A stretch of 64,000 bases of DNA from Thermothelomyces thermophilus ATCC 42464. Its lineage: Eukaryota > Ascomycota > Sordariomycetes > Sordariales > Chaetomiaceae. This document shows, piece by piece, positions 33,994-45,540 of the stretch. Position numbers and translations under genes: made by a program. Positions within the stretch are counted from its first letter, which is position 1, and the number at the start of each line of letters is the position of its first letter. The stretch spans positions 1,984,001 through 2,048,000 of the forward strand of contig NC_016472.1 in assembly GCF_000226095.1 (NCBI RefSeq), in the 5' to 3' direction. The notes beneath the pieces were generated by a model. That model ran no database searches. It saw nothing but the letters and a program-made list of their open reading frames with translations, and was not told where the DNA came from.

Positions 33994-34963
33994 CGGTCTC
34001 AGTACTGGCCCTAATGACGGTGCTTGGGAGAGAACATATATTCCGCCTCCGGCGGCGGTTCCTCCTGGCGCAGGCTCGTCAACAATGACATGGAGTTACG
34101 GGGGCCGGGCAGCGACGGCGGGGGAGTTGTGACGGAACGAGACTGCCGCTGTCGAGCTAGACGGAGTTTGTAGGAACGCAGGCGTGGCGGGGCTCGTTGA
34201 ATGACGAGGCCTTCTCGTCGGGACGACCACGTCATGATCTCGTTGACCCAGGTCCTCCCGTTCTCTGTGTACGTCTCTGGTCCTTTTCCACCACCTCCCA
34301 TGTACGCCGTTTCCTTCTCTTCCTCCTCTTTTCTCTTTACTTACATCGAGAAGACCTTCGTTTTGGAGCGGCCAGAAAGAAGAAACGAGTAGAGCACCAC
34401 TGAGACAAGGAGGCTATGTCAAGAGGAAATATGTGATACCGCGGCCTCACGGGGTCGATACAATGGGATTCACCCAATCTAGTTTGGCAAGGATGGGGAA
34501 CGACGAGGTATCGGAGGGCACATCCCACATCTAAGGGGATTGCCTCTCGTCGATGGTTGTAACATGGGATACACTTGCCCCTGGTCAAATCCCGAGCTAG
34601 AAAGTCGCTGAGCACTATCTGAAATGATGTTCTGTTTGTTAGATACCCTCGTTTAACAACAAGGCCTTTTTTTTGGCAATAGCAGGAGACAGCAGGTGAA
34701 TTCTGAGGCAATGGTTCCAATGCTGGTATCATGCGAATGAGCCGCCTGTCTGAACCGAACCGCCGGCCCCTGTATCTAGATAGTCCTGATGTGTTGAAAA
34801 GAAACATAGAGCACCGATCCGGCAGTTCATTACAATATACACTACTATTGGTTCCCACACATTGCTGGGAATTGTTCATTTTTTCGTCGCAAAGACATCC
34901 CGTGTGCCTTCAGGACGCCAAAATGCATCATCTCTTCCTTGCTTCGCCAATCCCTGCACGAGA
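33994..34963. other. Convergent intergenic region
   Basis: About 970 bp between the surface protein (plus) and the arrestin (minus). I see 3' flanks only; no supported gene, repeat or tRNA. Confidence 0.5.
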
Positions 34964-37554
34964 TCACCGTTCATACTTTGGCAACGGCTCCTCTGGTTGT
35001 GCAACGTGGCCATGTATCGGAGCTGGGGCAGTCTCAGCCGCCGCCGCCGCCGCCGCCGAGCCGTAAGCGTAATGCGGGCCATACGAGTCCTCATCCTCCA
35101 GGATGGGCGCCGACGGCTGAAGATCGGGTGCCGAGGGAGCGCTTGGCCCCGCGGCAGCGCCGCCGCCGCCGCTCCCCCCGATATCGTAATCTTCGGGAAA
35201 CTCTGGCGGCGCGCTGGCTTCGGCGAGCAGCCTTCGTCTCTCGAGCTCCTGCTTGTCTTCTGTCGCGTGAGCGCCCTCCGGGGCGGGAGAGAGGTCCTCT
35301 AGCGTCGGCGCCGACGGTGCACCGAAGAGATGTTGCTGCGTTAAATTGGGTGTGGTTGTGGCATGCGAGGCATGCGAGGGGCCCTCCATGGGCGTCGGGA
35401 ATTGGTCGTCGGCATCGTAAATATTCTCGCCGTGGACAAAGTGGGAAGTCGAGGAGCTTGCGACCGAAGCTTCGGGCGGTTGGCTGGGAAGTAATCGCTG
35501 TTCCGCCAGTCTTATGCGCTCCTTCTCCGTAAGGCTTGCTTCGTCCGGAATGTCTGGAGGAGGAATGTAGGGAGTAACTGGTGGAGGTTGCGGTGAGACG
35601 GCGTCCCAGTAAGGGTAGGGTTGGTGCGGCGGGGCGTGGGGAGACGGAACGTAGTCCTGAGCACGGTCTTCTGGCGGGTAGCTACTGTCGAGACCTGCAT
35701 CAGCCGGCGAGGGCTGTTTTCCGTGCGTGTCACGGTCGTGAACCTCGGCCTCTTGAACCGACACGGAATGGACGGAAGGGGCTGGTTTCATTGGCGCTTT
35801 GGCGCGCAACCGGCTGCTGTCCGCCGTTCCCACGACGACTTCAAACACGACGCATATGACGCCCTTCTGGCGCCGAAGGCTGTCCGTGTCGATGATGTTC
35901 GTGCCCCAAGTTGTCATTGCTGCATGGGTGCCCTCGTATGGGTTGCCGCCGACGCCGAGAGGTCCCGCCACGGGACTCATCCTCGTGCCAGATCCCTTGA
36001 TGGCGTGAAGCTGGCTAGCCAGCTTACCTCCGAGATCGACAATCACCTCGACGTGGTACTTGAACGAAATCATATCGTAAGGGGCGCCCTTGATGGTGGG
36101 GAAGACGTCCTCGGGCACTCGCACTGACGCCGTGAGACTGGCAGTCAAGGTGTCCGGATCAATGATGAGAGGCGCAAAAGCCTGAGATAGGTCTTTTCGG
36201 AATACGCTGCAGGACCCAGCAGACGTCAGAGAGAGGCCGCCCAGTCCTGTCTTGGACCGGGGGTAATAGTCCTCCTTCTCGAGACGCCGAGCCTTTCCTT
36301 CCGGCAGATCTTTGGACAACGAGGGCGGCGACGAATCTATGCGCCCAAGCCTGTACAGCGTGACGATGACCCCGTGCAGGCTTGTGATCCGTCTGATGTG
36401 CTGTACGAAAATCTTGATGGGCACCACGTCTCCACGAAGACAACCCCCCTTTGGCAGCTCGATGGTGGCTGTAATGGTCCGCTCCTTCACAGTGGGGCCC
36501 TTTTTCCCGGCCATTGGAGGGGCCGTTGGTACGAAAGTATTCGTCTCCCCGGTTCTGCTCTGAGCGGTGCAGCCACTGACGGCGCTTTCGCTGCTCACGC
36601 TCCGAACATCGCTTTGGAGGTTCCGGGGGTTGGTGCTGTTGGATGTCGCGTCCTGCTCCAAGTCATCGCCAATTACGGATAAGGAACCTTCGGTAGAATT
36701 TTCATTCGCGCGAGCCGAATCCGGATCGGACACCGGGGCCGGTGGCTCGGGAGGCGCGGAGCACTTCTCCCCGACAACAGGCTGCCTCTTCCTCTTGGAT
36801 CGTTTGGAGATGGGTTCGAGATAGATGGTTCGCGGCCGTGGCGGGGCGAGGTTCCCAATGTCGAGCTGCTCGACGAGGTAAACCTTTCGTTCGCAGCTGG
36901 TCTTGGGTGATGTTTTGCTTCCTATCGACGTCGGGCGCGTCAGGGTTGCCGTGATCATGTACGAGATGGTGCCGCGCTCGAACTGTCCCGGAGAAGGTCA
37001 GTAAGGCGATTTGGAGATCCTGTGGCGGCGTGCACAGCACGTACATCTATACTGCTCGGCAAGCCGCTCGACGGAAAGAGGAGGTTGAAGTGAAATTCGT
37101 ATTTGCCCGGGTCGAGCCGCCCATCGCCGCTGAGGGTTTGCTCATCCTGAAACAATCTTACATAACCATGGCCGTGATGTTTTTGGCGCGAACCGCGGCT
37201 CGACGTGGACAGGGGTTCGGCGGGATCGATTATGGGCTCGTTCGCGGGGACGTTGGGGCCCTTGTAGACGCGCATGTAGCCGTGGAGCGACACGACCAGG
37301 TGGGTGATGCGGACGGGCTTGACGACGGTCAGGACGACGGCGCCCTTCACCTGGTCACCGGCGCCATAGTTGCGATGGGGCTCGGCCGGCCGGATGTGGA
37401 AGTCGGCGATGTAGCGAGTACGCGGCCGGAGGGGAAGGGTGAGGCGCGAAAAGAAGGAGCCGCTGCTGTTGGACGATGGATCCTCGGGGGCAGACGCGGA
37501 CGCAGGGGTAGAGTCGGCGGTGCGGTTGTCGGTCGGCTTCTTCGAGAAGCCCAT
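34964..37554 (-). CDS. palF: PalF/RIM8-type arrestin of ambient-pH signalling
   Basis: Arrestin-like adaptor that binds the plasma-membrane pH sensor PalH/Rim21 and, when ubiquitinated, recruits ESCRT to trigger PacC processing. Exons 37554-37045 and 36982-34964 give 842 residues, close to known filamentous PalF proteins; the 62-bp intron is phase 0. The arrestin N-domain begins YIADFHIRPAEPHRNYGAGD and includes VKPVRITHLVVSLHGYMRVY. The C-domain includes GDVVPIKIFVQHIRRI and LHGVIVTLYRLGRID, which I associate with PalF rather than with PY-motif Art arrestins. The tail is disordered and ends in SAP-type motifs and LPKYER, as in PalF. No clear PPxY motif was noticed. Four PacC/Rim101 core sites lie 322-403 bp upstream of its ATG, which supports the assignment. 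It could still be another alpha-arrestin. Confidence 0.78.
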
Positions 37555-37644
37555 CTAGATATGCTTGTTGCCTGGGCCGACAATCAAAACGGGGGACATG
37601 CAACGCGGATGCTTTGACTGGACTGTTCGGCTTAGGGCATGGGA

Positions 37645-37686
37645 GTGTGCGTGTGCGTGTGCGTGTGCGTGTGCGTGTGCGTGTGC
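37645..37686. repeat. (GTGTGC)7 hexanucleotide microsatellite
   Basis: Seven perfect tandem copies of GTGTGC lie about 90-130 bp upstream of the palF ATG, probably in its leader or core promoter. Alternating purine-pyrimidine sequence of this kind can adopt Z-DNA and varies in length between strains. Confidence 0.85.
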
Positions 37687-37875
37687 GTCGGGTTGCTGAG
37701 CGTGCCAGTGCGCGTCGCTGCCCATGCGGCAGGGGAGATCGGTAAGCCGCGGCCGGCGACGGGCTCGCACGGGGCGGTAAGCGACACGGGGTCGGGGCTG
37801 CGCGCTGACGGCGTCCGACCGAGTCGGAATCGCGATGGCAGAAATTCGAGAGCCGGATCAGAGAAGCAGAAAAAA

Positions 37876-37957
37876 GCCAAGAGATCGTTGGATGAGATGG
37901 AAGCTTGGGGATTGCATATGCCAAGGCTGGACGGGCTGGCTGCTTGGCTTTGCCAAG
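37876..37957. promoter_or_regulatory. Cluster of four PacC/Rim101 core sites upstream of palF
   Basis: The PacC core GCCARG occurs as GCCAAG at 37876-37881, 37920-37925 and 37952-37957 on the plus strand and at 37943-37948 on the minus strand. Two copies (37919-37925 and 37951-37957) are the full Rim101 heptamer TGCCAAG. The last two sites form a perfect inverted pair, CTTGGC-TTT-GCCAAG. A given hexamer is expected only about once per 2 kb counting both strands, so four in 82 bp is unlikely by chance. In budding yeast, Rim101 is known to repress RIM8 directly. Binding here is inferred. Confidence 0.6.
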
Positions 37958-38988
37958 ATGACAGGAGATGGAATCGTGGGGAGCAGCAAAAAGAGGTGGA
38001 GGTCGCACCAAAATACGCCCACGAGTCGTTGGGCAGGGCGGGGTCAGGCCCGCACCCGCACCCTCGCCCACCCCTCGCCCACCCCGGTAGAAGGTGGAAC
38101 AGGTTCGAGGCCCTCGCTCAACTTAGTTAGCGCAGGGTCCGCCCGAGGATGCCGGAGAGACCTGGGAAAGCTTGACTCGCCTGACCCAACCAAGCTTGCA
38201 GCCTCATGCAGCCACCGCACGGTGTGGTGCTTGTGCGCGACAGCAACACCCACCTCCACGGAATGCTTCCGTACATACATACATATACACGGATGTATAC
38301 CTTCCTTACCGAGCCAGTCAACTAGCATATCCGTAGGTAGCGTCTGTGGGTGGTCTATTTTTAAACCCAGACAGTGCACTATCGGGGGTGAGAAATGAGG
38401 TTTATCCGTCTCTTTCACGCAAATATTTCCCCTCTGAGCCAATCCCGCTGCCTGCTGGTTTTGGCTCCGCAATCCATTCGTTTCTCTTCCTTCCATCGGC
38501 TACAAAAGGACTTGGGAGTGTTCATGTATCCAATGCCTTGTGTCTCGGATTCTGTTCCCCCGGCCATGCCAGCGCGTTGATACGGCAATGGAGGTGAAAG
38601 GGGGGCGGGGTTGGAGGAAAGGTTTTTTTTTTTGTCTCGCCTTTTTTTGGTATTCAACCAATTCGAACCGGGTTTGATGGACGGGAACTTCCTGCGCGCC
38701 ATGTGGATGAAACTCAACTATGTGTATACCGAGTACTAGTAGTGTAGTGGGTGGGGAGGACTTTCCGGCTCAGAGAAAGCACGTCCTGGCCGATTCAAGC
38801 CAGAGCGTGCGCAACTGCTGTTTTCGGCGGCTATGCATTAGCACCATCCCACCCGAGCCCTCGAACCTCCCTTCGCAAGTGATCTTTCGGCCAGATACGG
38901 CCATCCCAAATTTCCATCCGGCGAACCCGGGCATGGATATGCCACCTTCGCCGCAGCCTACATTTTAAGGAAGTTCCAATTATCAAAA

Positions 38989-41242
38989 ATGAGGGACATT
39001 ACTGAGTTGCCACATGACCTTTTCCTGCTCGTCATTTGGTACCTGCCTCCCCAAACCTGCATTTGCTGCCGCGCTGTCAGTCGCCGATGGCATGCCGCCT
39101 TCACGAGCCCGGATATCGCTCTGTTGCTCCTGCGCTGGAATTTCCCACGATGCCGCGAGCTCCGCTTGGCCGCCGCCGCCGCCGCACCGCTCTCAACGTT
39201 GTCGGCAAGCGTCCCCAGGAACCTGAGGGCCGAGCTTGCAAACGTTGCCGAGCAACCACGCAATTGGTCCTCCACATTTGCTGAGGTGGCCCGCCGATAC
39301 TTCCACCTGAACAAGGGACGACCGCGGGTTGTCGAGAAACTCGAGCTGGCCCAAAGCAGCCGCGAGAATGGGTCCGCCTTCTCCTTCAGATGCGTCGCAC
39401 CTTGGAACCGGTTCTTGCGTCTGAACGATAAGGTCTGCAATTTCCACTATCCCGACCCCGTTTGGTGGTACAGTCAGGAGGACGGCCTGTTGGTGTACCC
39501 GGCCGCCATCGATGCCGTGCCAGAGGACTGGGACGGATACATCTACCACCTGGTCGACCTCGCCACGGCCTACCGCTTCCACGTACCATTCGACACACGT
39601 TCGAAGCACATCCGCCGGGTTCGCTTAGCCCATGGTGTGCTCATCTTTGAGTGGGCAGAAGCACTTCCCTATCACCAGCTCAATGACCGAGAGGTTGTGC
39701 ATCGCCATTTCGTGACGGCCTTCGACGTCATCCGCGAGCCTTCCCGCACGGCCTCGGGCGCTCCGTGGACAGTCAAATTCCGGTCAGAATGGAAGTTGCA
39801 CTTCCTCGGCTTGCCTCTGAACCAGTCGGATCGCTTCTTTTCCACACACACAGAGTAAGCGATAGTCCGGGCCCAGTTATCCCCCCCTTCACGCTCACGT
39901 CAGGAGTCTTTATGCTCCCGGGACTGCCACTCTGCCCCGAGAGCTCCTCCCGGCTTAGTCCAGTCAGAATTCTCGGGCTGACATTTCTGATAGTACCCAT
40001 TATGCCGTATACTTTTGGCAGCCTAACCGTTCCTTGTATCAGGATGACCCCATCGAGCAGCTGGCTGTGTGGGACATCTCTTCGCCGAGCCCGTACCGGC
40101 CATCGGAAGACCCAAAAGGCGACAAGCGGCCGGTAGCGAACCGGACACCATCCTTGCCGACTGGGTTGTGGAATGGGCACCACAGCGCGGGAACTAGCAG
40201 CATATACGGGCTAACCGACTCTAGTGTGGATATGAAGCCGTCCAGGAGAGCCTCGCTCGCCGAAGCCACGGCTGGACCACAGGTGATCCGGCGCATGGCC
40301 TGGCGTGAGTTGGACTTTTACGGGCTGCGACAGCGAGCTACACCACGGCTAAGGAGTCTGGCTCTGGATTCACAGAGCGTGTACGTGATCGAGGAAGAAC
40401 ACCGCTGGGCCGCTGGCCAGCATAGCTCCCTGACTCCCCCACGTGTACATCTCGTCCGAAGCACTGGGATTCCGGTCATCCCGGCGCCGACGCCGTCCGC
40501 TCAGAAACCCTACCCGATTGCTGCACGGTCCACCAGCGATCTGAACGCAGCGGCAGGCCAGGACAACCTCGAACCTTCCACGCTAGACAACATTATTGGC
40601 GGGCCCGTCCACGGTCCTATATGGGTTGACTCATGCGGCGCCAACGGGGATGTCAATATGAACTTTTGCTGGCGCGTCGCAGATGCAAACGGCACCGACA
40701 GGCCGAGGGCTACAAGCGGAGGAGCCTGGCTCCGGCCAACTTCAGACCATGGCCAGGAGGATCCCAGTGATCAACTGCATCCACGTGCGATCGAGAACCC
40801 AGTGGGTTGGCCATGGTCACTGGGTGAAACCGTCTCTTCAAAACCGACTTTTGCAAGCGAATCGAATCGCTGGCCTGGCTGGGCCCCTTGCTGGCGTCAC
40901 GAAGACTTCCCTTATCTGACCGTCACGGAGATGGTGGACTTTGCCGCCGGTGTGCGCGTTGCGGCTCGCCGCTGTTTTATGCTCGAGACCCTGTCAGCGC
41001 ATGTCAAGCCCACCGTTACTTTTGAAGCCACCGGCCCCTCAGCTACGGACCAGGGCAATGGTGACGCGGGAAGCGCCACGCGACGATCCAGCAGTGGGGG
41101 AGCTGTTCCTGCTAGAAGTAACGAGGTCTACTTCCCTGATCATATGTGGTCTGAACTCGTAGCGAAGGGACACATTGCCGGGGATGAGCGGTGGATCGTC
41201 GGTGAAGATGAGCAAGGGAGGATTACCGTCGTGCGGTTTTGA
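38989..41242 (+). CDS. F-box protein
   Basis: Exons 38989-39854 and 39994-41242 give 704 residues; the 139-bp intron is phase 2 with a GCTGAC branch site, and splicing joins STHTD to THYAVYFWQPNRS. The F-box is at residues 5-45 (TELPHDLFLLVIWYLPPQTCICCRAVSRRWHAAF with the usual L-P and W positions), which should bind Skp1 in an SCF ubiquitin ligase. The remainder has no WD40 or leucine-rich repeats that I can recognise. It contains short conserved-looking blocks (DPVWWYSQEDGLLVYP, GPIWVDSCGANGDVNMNFCW) seen in other Sordariomycete F-box proteins of unknown substrate. An internal disordered stretch lies around residues 305-360. The real substrate cannot be inferred. Confidence 0.85.
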
Positions 41243-43383
41243 GCTCTCTCGTTAAGCCGGATCCAGCCACGCCCAAATACCTTCTTTACTGGTGTGCCGT
41301 CAAGGGCATAACATAATGGCCTCCAGTTGCTCTTCTCGAGTCTCTCTAGAGCGACATTGGAATGCGGATCTCCATCCAGGGAAGTAGAGATCTTTTTCTC
41401 AGCCGGCAGATATGACCGCCTTTAGTACGAGGCTTAGAAGATCCTGATTATGTTCTACCGTACAAATGACTTCTAAGATTCACGAATCTCATCGCTGTCA
41501 ACGGTCTGCCTTGCCTTCCTGTTACTAAATGGCGGAGGCCTGTTTCCCAGCTTTTGACCAAGGGGCTCAGCCACCGCGGTCAAGCAGTCAAGTCAAGGAG
41601 GGCAAGGCTCTCCATCTCGACTTGATGTTCTTGGCCGATGTCTGGGACTACGGCCTGATCCTTTGGTATCTCCAACCCATCACGCGGCTTCTCAATGCCG
41701 AGACCCGTCCATGTCAGAATAACTCTTCCTCTTTGCCGCCAACCTACGCCCACCTATGCTATGGATCAAGCTAGGTGGTAGTTGAGCAAGGCAGGCATCC
41801 AGTCAGCCTGGGATCGCTTGGTTATATCCAGCTCGACGATGAGAGATATGCAGGACTTTGTAAGTCTCACCAAGGTATCGCGATCCCCGATGCCAACCTC
41901 GTTGCAATCTGATAGTGGCGTAGAGGGAGAAAAAAAAGAAGGTAAACTGGAAGAAGACCTCAGTGGATTCAAAGCCTGGATGCAGAGAGGATCACTGACG
42001 GAACGTATCCATGTACTACTGTACATATTGTACATACATAGATTTATTTTTGCCCTTGGAACCGAACCCAAGCTTAGAATGCGGCCCCGGCCTTCGGCAC
42101 AGCAGCGGAGGCGTCTTTACAAAGTTCCGGTTGTCGAGCTCCGGGCAACGCAACATCGGCGCGGTCACAGCATTTTTTTTAAAAAAAAAAAACTAAAATA
42201 TCACTGAACGGCTTGAATCAACCATCAACCCATGATAAGCGAGCAGTGGAAAGAGAGGCAAAATCCGAATATTGGATGCAACATCACAAAACGCCGATAA
42301 GCTGGAGGGCAAGGTATCCTATCGTTGCTTCGTTGCTTTTCGGGTATGACGACCAACCGGGGCCACGCCGTTCGCTGATGGGGTGGACTGCAGAGAGATA
42401 TGTAATCCGTATGCATGTAATCCGTACTCAAGTTCATAACTGCTTCCGGGTGGCTCTGGCAGCCAGGCCGCAGCGGGGCCCCCGAATCGGGCGTCTGGCA
42501 GGGAGCTTAGGGGGACTTGTTGTTGAATACTCTCGGCTCGCAGACATGGGACTATTCATCGCAACATCAGCTTGGTGGTAGACGCTTGGGTCTCGGGGTA
42601 CCGAGCGAGATTAGGAGCAAGTGGCCAGGCATCAAAATATCTTCTCTATCCCTTGTGGCTCCCGGTTGCTCATCACTGGTTGTCGAGGTCGCTAGCGGGC
42701 TCATCGGTCCTGCAAGGGATGACAGTTCCCCCCCACCCCCCTCTGCGCGACTCTCGCAAGCAATAGCACACTGAGCGTCGGTCTATGATCCAGCCAAGCA
42801 CTAACAGTACAGTACATGATGAGATCGCAGATACATGGAGGAACCAAGCAGAGAAGTTTCACTCTTGAGAGTCTGGTGATGTGGCAGCGGTTTCCCGCTT
42901 CTTCGAGAATGTTTGGAAGCCACATGTGAACAAGGCAGCCGTGACGACAAAACACAAACGAGCATCTGCAGATCAAACAATAGCCGAAGCATCCCAGAAT
43001 TTGGCAAACGCCCCATGCATCCACCCCGAGCGCCTTGCGAAAAGCCAAACGATGAAACAAGAAAAAGAAAAAAAAAAGTACGAGGCAAAGAGGAAAGAGG
43101 GGAAGGGAAAGGACAAGAACAGAAGAGCAACGAGGAAGGGGCTCAAAGTGGACTGCTGCTGCAGGAGAACCCCATTATCAAACTGACTGTCTTGCACCAC
43201 CCACACCGTTACATATGAACCGGCAGCTCGGAGCGCGGGTGTTTCTGATCCCCTTCAACCCCCGGGGGCCCTCGCTTTATTTCGCCTACCCCATGCATTC
43301 CCTCCCCTTCAAGGACACCTTCCCGGGCCCCGCCAACCGACGCTTGCATAGACGGCAGACACGTCTCACGTTCCCCATCATTA
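41243..43383. other. Convergent intergenic region
   Basis: About 2.1 kb between the F-box gene (plus) and the flavoprotein (minus). It has a T9/A12 tract at 42172-42192 and two close copies of TAATCCGT (42403-42410 and 42418-42425, the latter continuing ACTCA). Several open frames of 60-140 codons occur (for example at 41529 and 41782) but none has a family signature. No tRNA was recognised. Confidence 0.45.
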
Positions 43384-45540
43384 TTAGACCTGCACCGAGG
43401 CAGGTACCTGCAGAAACCTCGAGTAGTAGTCATCCATCCACTGGGCCGCCTCCTCTCCGGATTCGTCGATACTCGAGTCCCAGCGGCCGATGGAGCCGAC
43501 ATAGCCGTCGGGGCGCACATTCACGATGGCCACCTCGCCCGGGCCGAGACTGCCGAGCCACTTGTTGGTGCACAGCGAGCCGCGCGTGTCCAGCTCGGGG
43601 ACATTGTCCAGGTAAAACGTCCAGCGGCTGTCTTGAAGGAGAGGCGGGAGGTCGGTGATTTCGATGTCGGCTTTGGGCATGGTAGCTGCGGTGGGAGAGG
43701 TTAGGAATCCAGAACGGATTAATCAAGGTGGGAACAGGGGAAGGAAAACGTACTGATCAGAGCGAATGTGAAGAGGTGGCTGACGGCCGTGTAGCGCTCC
43801 GGACGGAGGTAGATGTCCTCCGGGGCGGGGGCACGAGGTTGCTTGGCATACGAGATGCTTGCTGCGGCGGAGAGCTGGCTTATGAGGGACTTGCTTGACG
43901 CGATAGCCTGGCAGAAGGTTTCTAGGAAGATGCGGGATTGGTGGACATCCCACATGAACAGGTAGACACGGAACTGGCCCAGCATGGGGATGTCGAGCTG
44001 GATATCGACCGGGTTGGAGTCAAGGTAACGTGTCACCTTGGCCGGCGGCAGCAGGCAGCCCGGCTTGGCCTCGCCCATGACCCAGGACTGGGAGGCGGGC
44101 ATGTTGATGGCGTTCTCGCCGTACTCGGCCCCGATGCCCGAGATGAAGCGCACGTTGGTCCTAAAGTTCTCCGCAAGCGCCACCGCGTCCCCTCCGGCGA
44201 TCTGGTTTGCGTGTTCGTAATCGAAGTTGACGAGATCCAAGGCAATCTTTCGCCGTTCCTGCTCGTAGCTCTCGAGCAACGCCGGCTTCGCAAGGCCCCG
44301 GACGGCGAGGTTGAGTTTCCAGCAGAGGTTCCAGGCATCGTGCATCGACGTGTTCATGCCCTGGGCCGACTTGGGCGAGTGCGTGTGGCTGGCGTCTCCG
44401 GCGAGAAAGGCGCGACGATGGCTGTCGCAGAAACGGCTCGCGACCCGCTGGCCTATCTGATAGCGACCGAACCACTCAATGTACTTCCAGCCAACCTCGA
44501 ACGGGGCCATGATCTCCTTTGCGCGCTGCATGACGAACTCCTGGCCGAATTGGCTCTTGTCCGCCCTAGGAGAGGTCTTGAGTTCGATGTAGAAGCGAGT
44601 CATGTTGCGCTCGCGAGGAATGATCAGGATGGAGCCGTGCTCCTGTGAGTACACCAGCGTCTTGGACCAGATGTCGGGGAAGTCGGTCACGAGCTCGCCG
44701 TCGAGCACGCCCCAGACCATGGGCTGCGACAGGCCAACCGGCTTGGCCTCGGGAATGCTCTTTCTGACCTTGGAGTGGGCGCCGTCACCTGGAGAACGTC
44801 CGGTCAGCCTAGTGTCCCTTCCACACCGATGTCCCAGGGGCGATACCCACAGCCGACGAGGTATTGCGTGAGGAGCGACCTGCGCTCCTGGGTCACGTTG
44901 GTCCGGCAGTTGACCTGGAGGGGGCCGGCCTTGTTCTCGCAGACGCTGTACGAGTCAAAGGCCGTATTCCTGCGCACCTCGACGCCACGCTTCTTGAGGT
45001 CTTCGATGAACAAGCTCTCGACCATGCCCTGGTGCACCAGCAAGAGGTAGGGATCCAGGACGTCGATGACGGGCGGGTAGTGGATCTCGCGGCCGAGCCG
45101 ATGGAGAGGCTCGTCGGCGGTGCTGCGCCAAAAGGCGATGTCGTAGACCCGGACGCCGCGCTGAAGAAGGGGGTCCGCTAGGCGCATCTGCCGAAAGGTC
45201 TCGATGGACTTGGGCTGTAGACCGTCGGCCCTACAAAGACAGGGTCAGATCAGGAATCGTGACGATGTTCACGAGGGTCGGGGTTCACTTGCCTTCCCAC
45301 GGGTGTCTGGTCTGCCCTATCGTCCACAATCTCCACCTTGATACCGTACCGGGCGAGGTTGCATGCCAGCATCAGGCCGGCCGGACCGGCCCCGACGACG
45401 CATACCTGGCATTCCAGGGGCGCCTCGGGCATGCTCCGGAGCAGGGTCAGAGGGTCGACACACTCGTCCGTCTCGATCCGGTCCTCGCTCATCTGATCGT
45501 GGTCGTCGGAAGGTTTGTCGAGGACTGCCGAGGGTGCCAT
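43384..45540 (-). CDS. FAD-dependent phenol 2-monooxygenase-like hydroxylase
   Basis: Flavoprotein aromatic hydroxylase that would use NADPH and O2 to ortho-hydroxylate a phenolic substrate. Exons 45540-45293, 45230-44851, 44788-43754 and 43685-43384 give 654 residues. The FAD motifs are all present: GxGxxG in [19 protein letters not shown] (about residues 48-55), the DG motif [12 protein letters not shown], restored only by splicing, and the GD motif [20 protein letters not shown] (about 340). The last exon encodes the thioredoxin-like phenol-hydroxylase dimerisation domain ([25 protein letters not shown] in part). Intron 1 starts with GCAAGT and ends TAG, a GC-AG intron; introns 2-4 are ordinary (62-68 bp). 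The length matches fungal phenol hydroxylases. No catechol-pathway neighbour is present, so the substrate is open. Confidence 0.9.

Larger units (their letters stand above)
37555..38988. other. Divergent region, palF / F-box gene
   Basis: About 1.4 kb. Near palF there are seven perfect GTGTGC units (37645-37686) and then the PacC-core cluster at 37876-37957. Further on come TACATA repeats (about 38273-38285) and T-runs near 38625-38650. The F-box gene starts at 38989. I see no gene inside the region. Confidence 0.55.

Noticed and set aside
37645-37686. The GTGTGC tandem array as a CRISPR-like or satellite array
   Set aside because: It has no spacers and is a simple hexanucleotide microsatellite.
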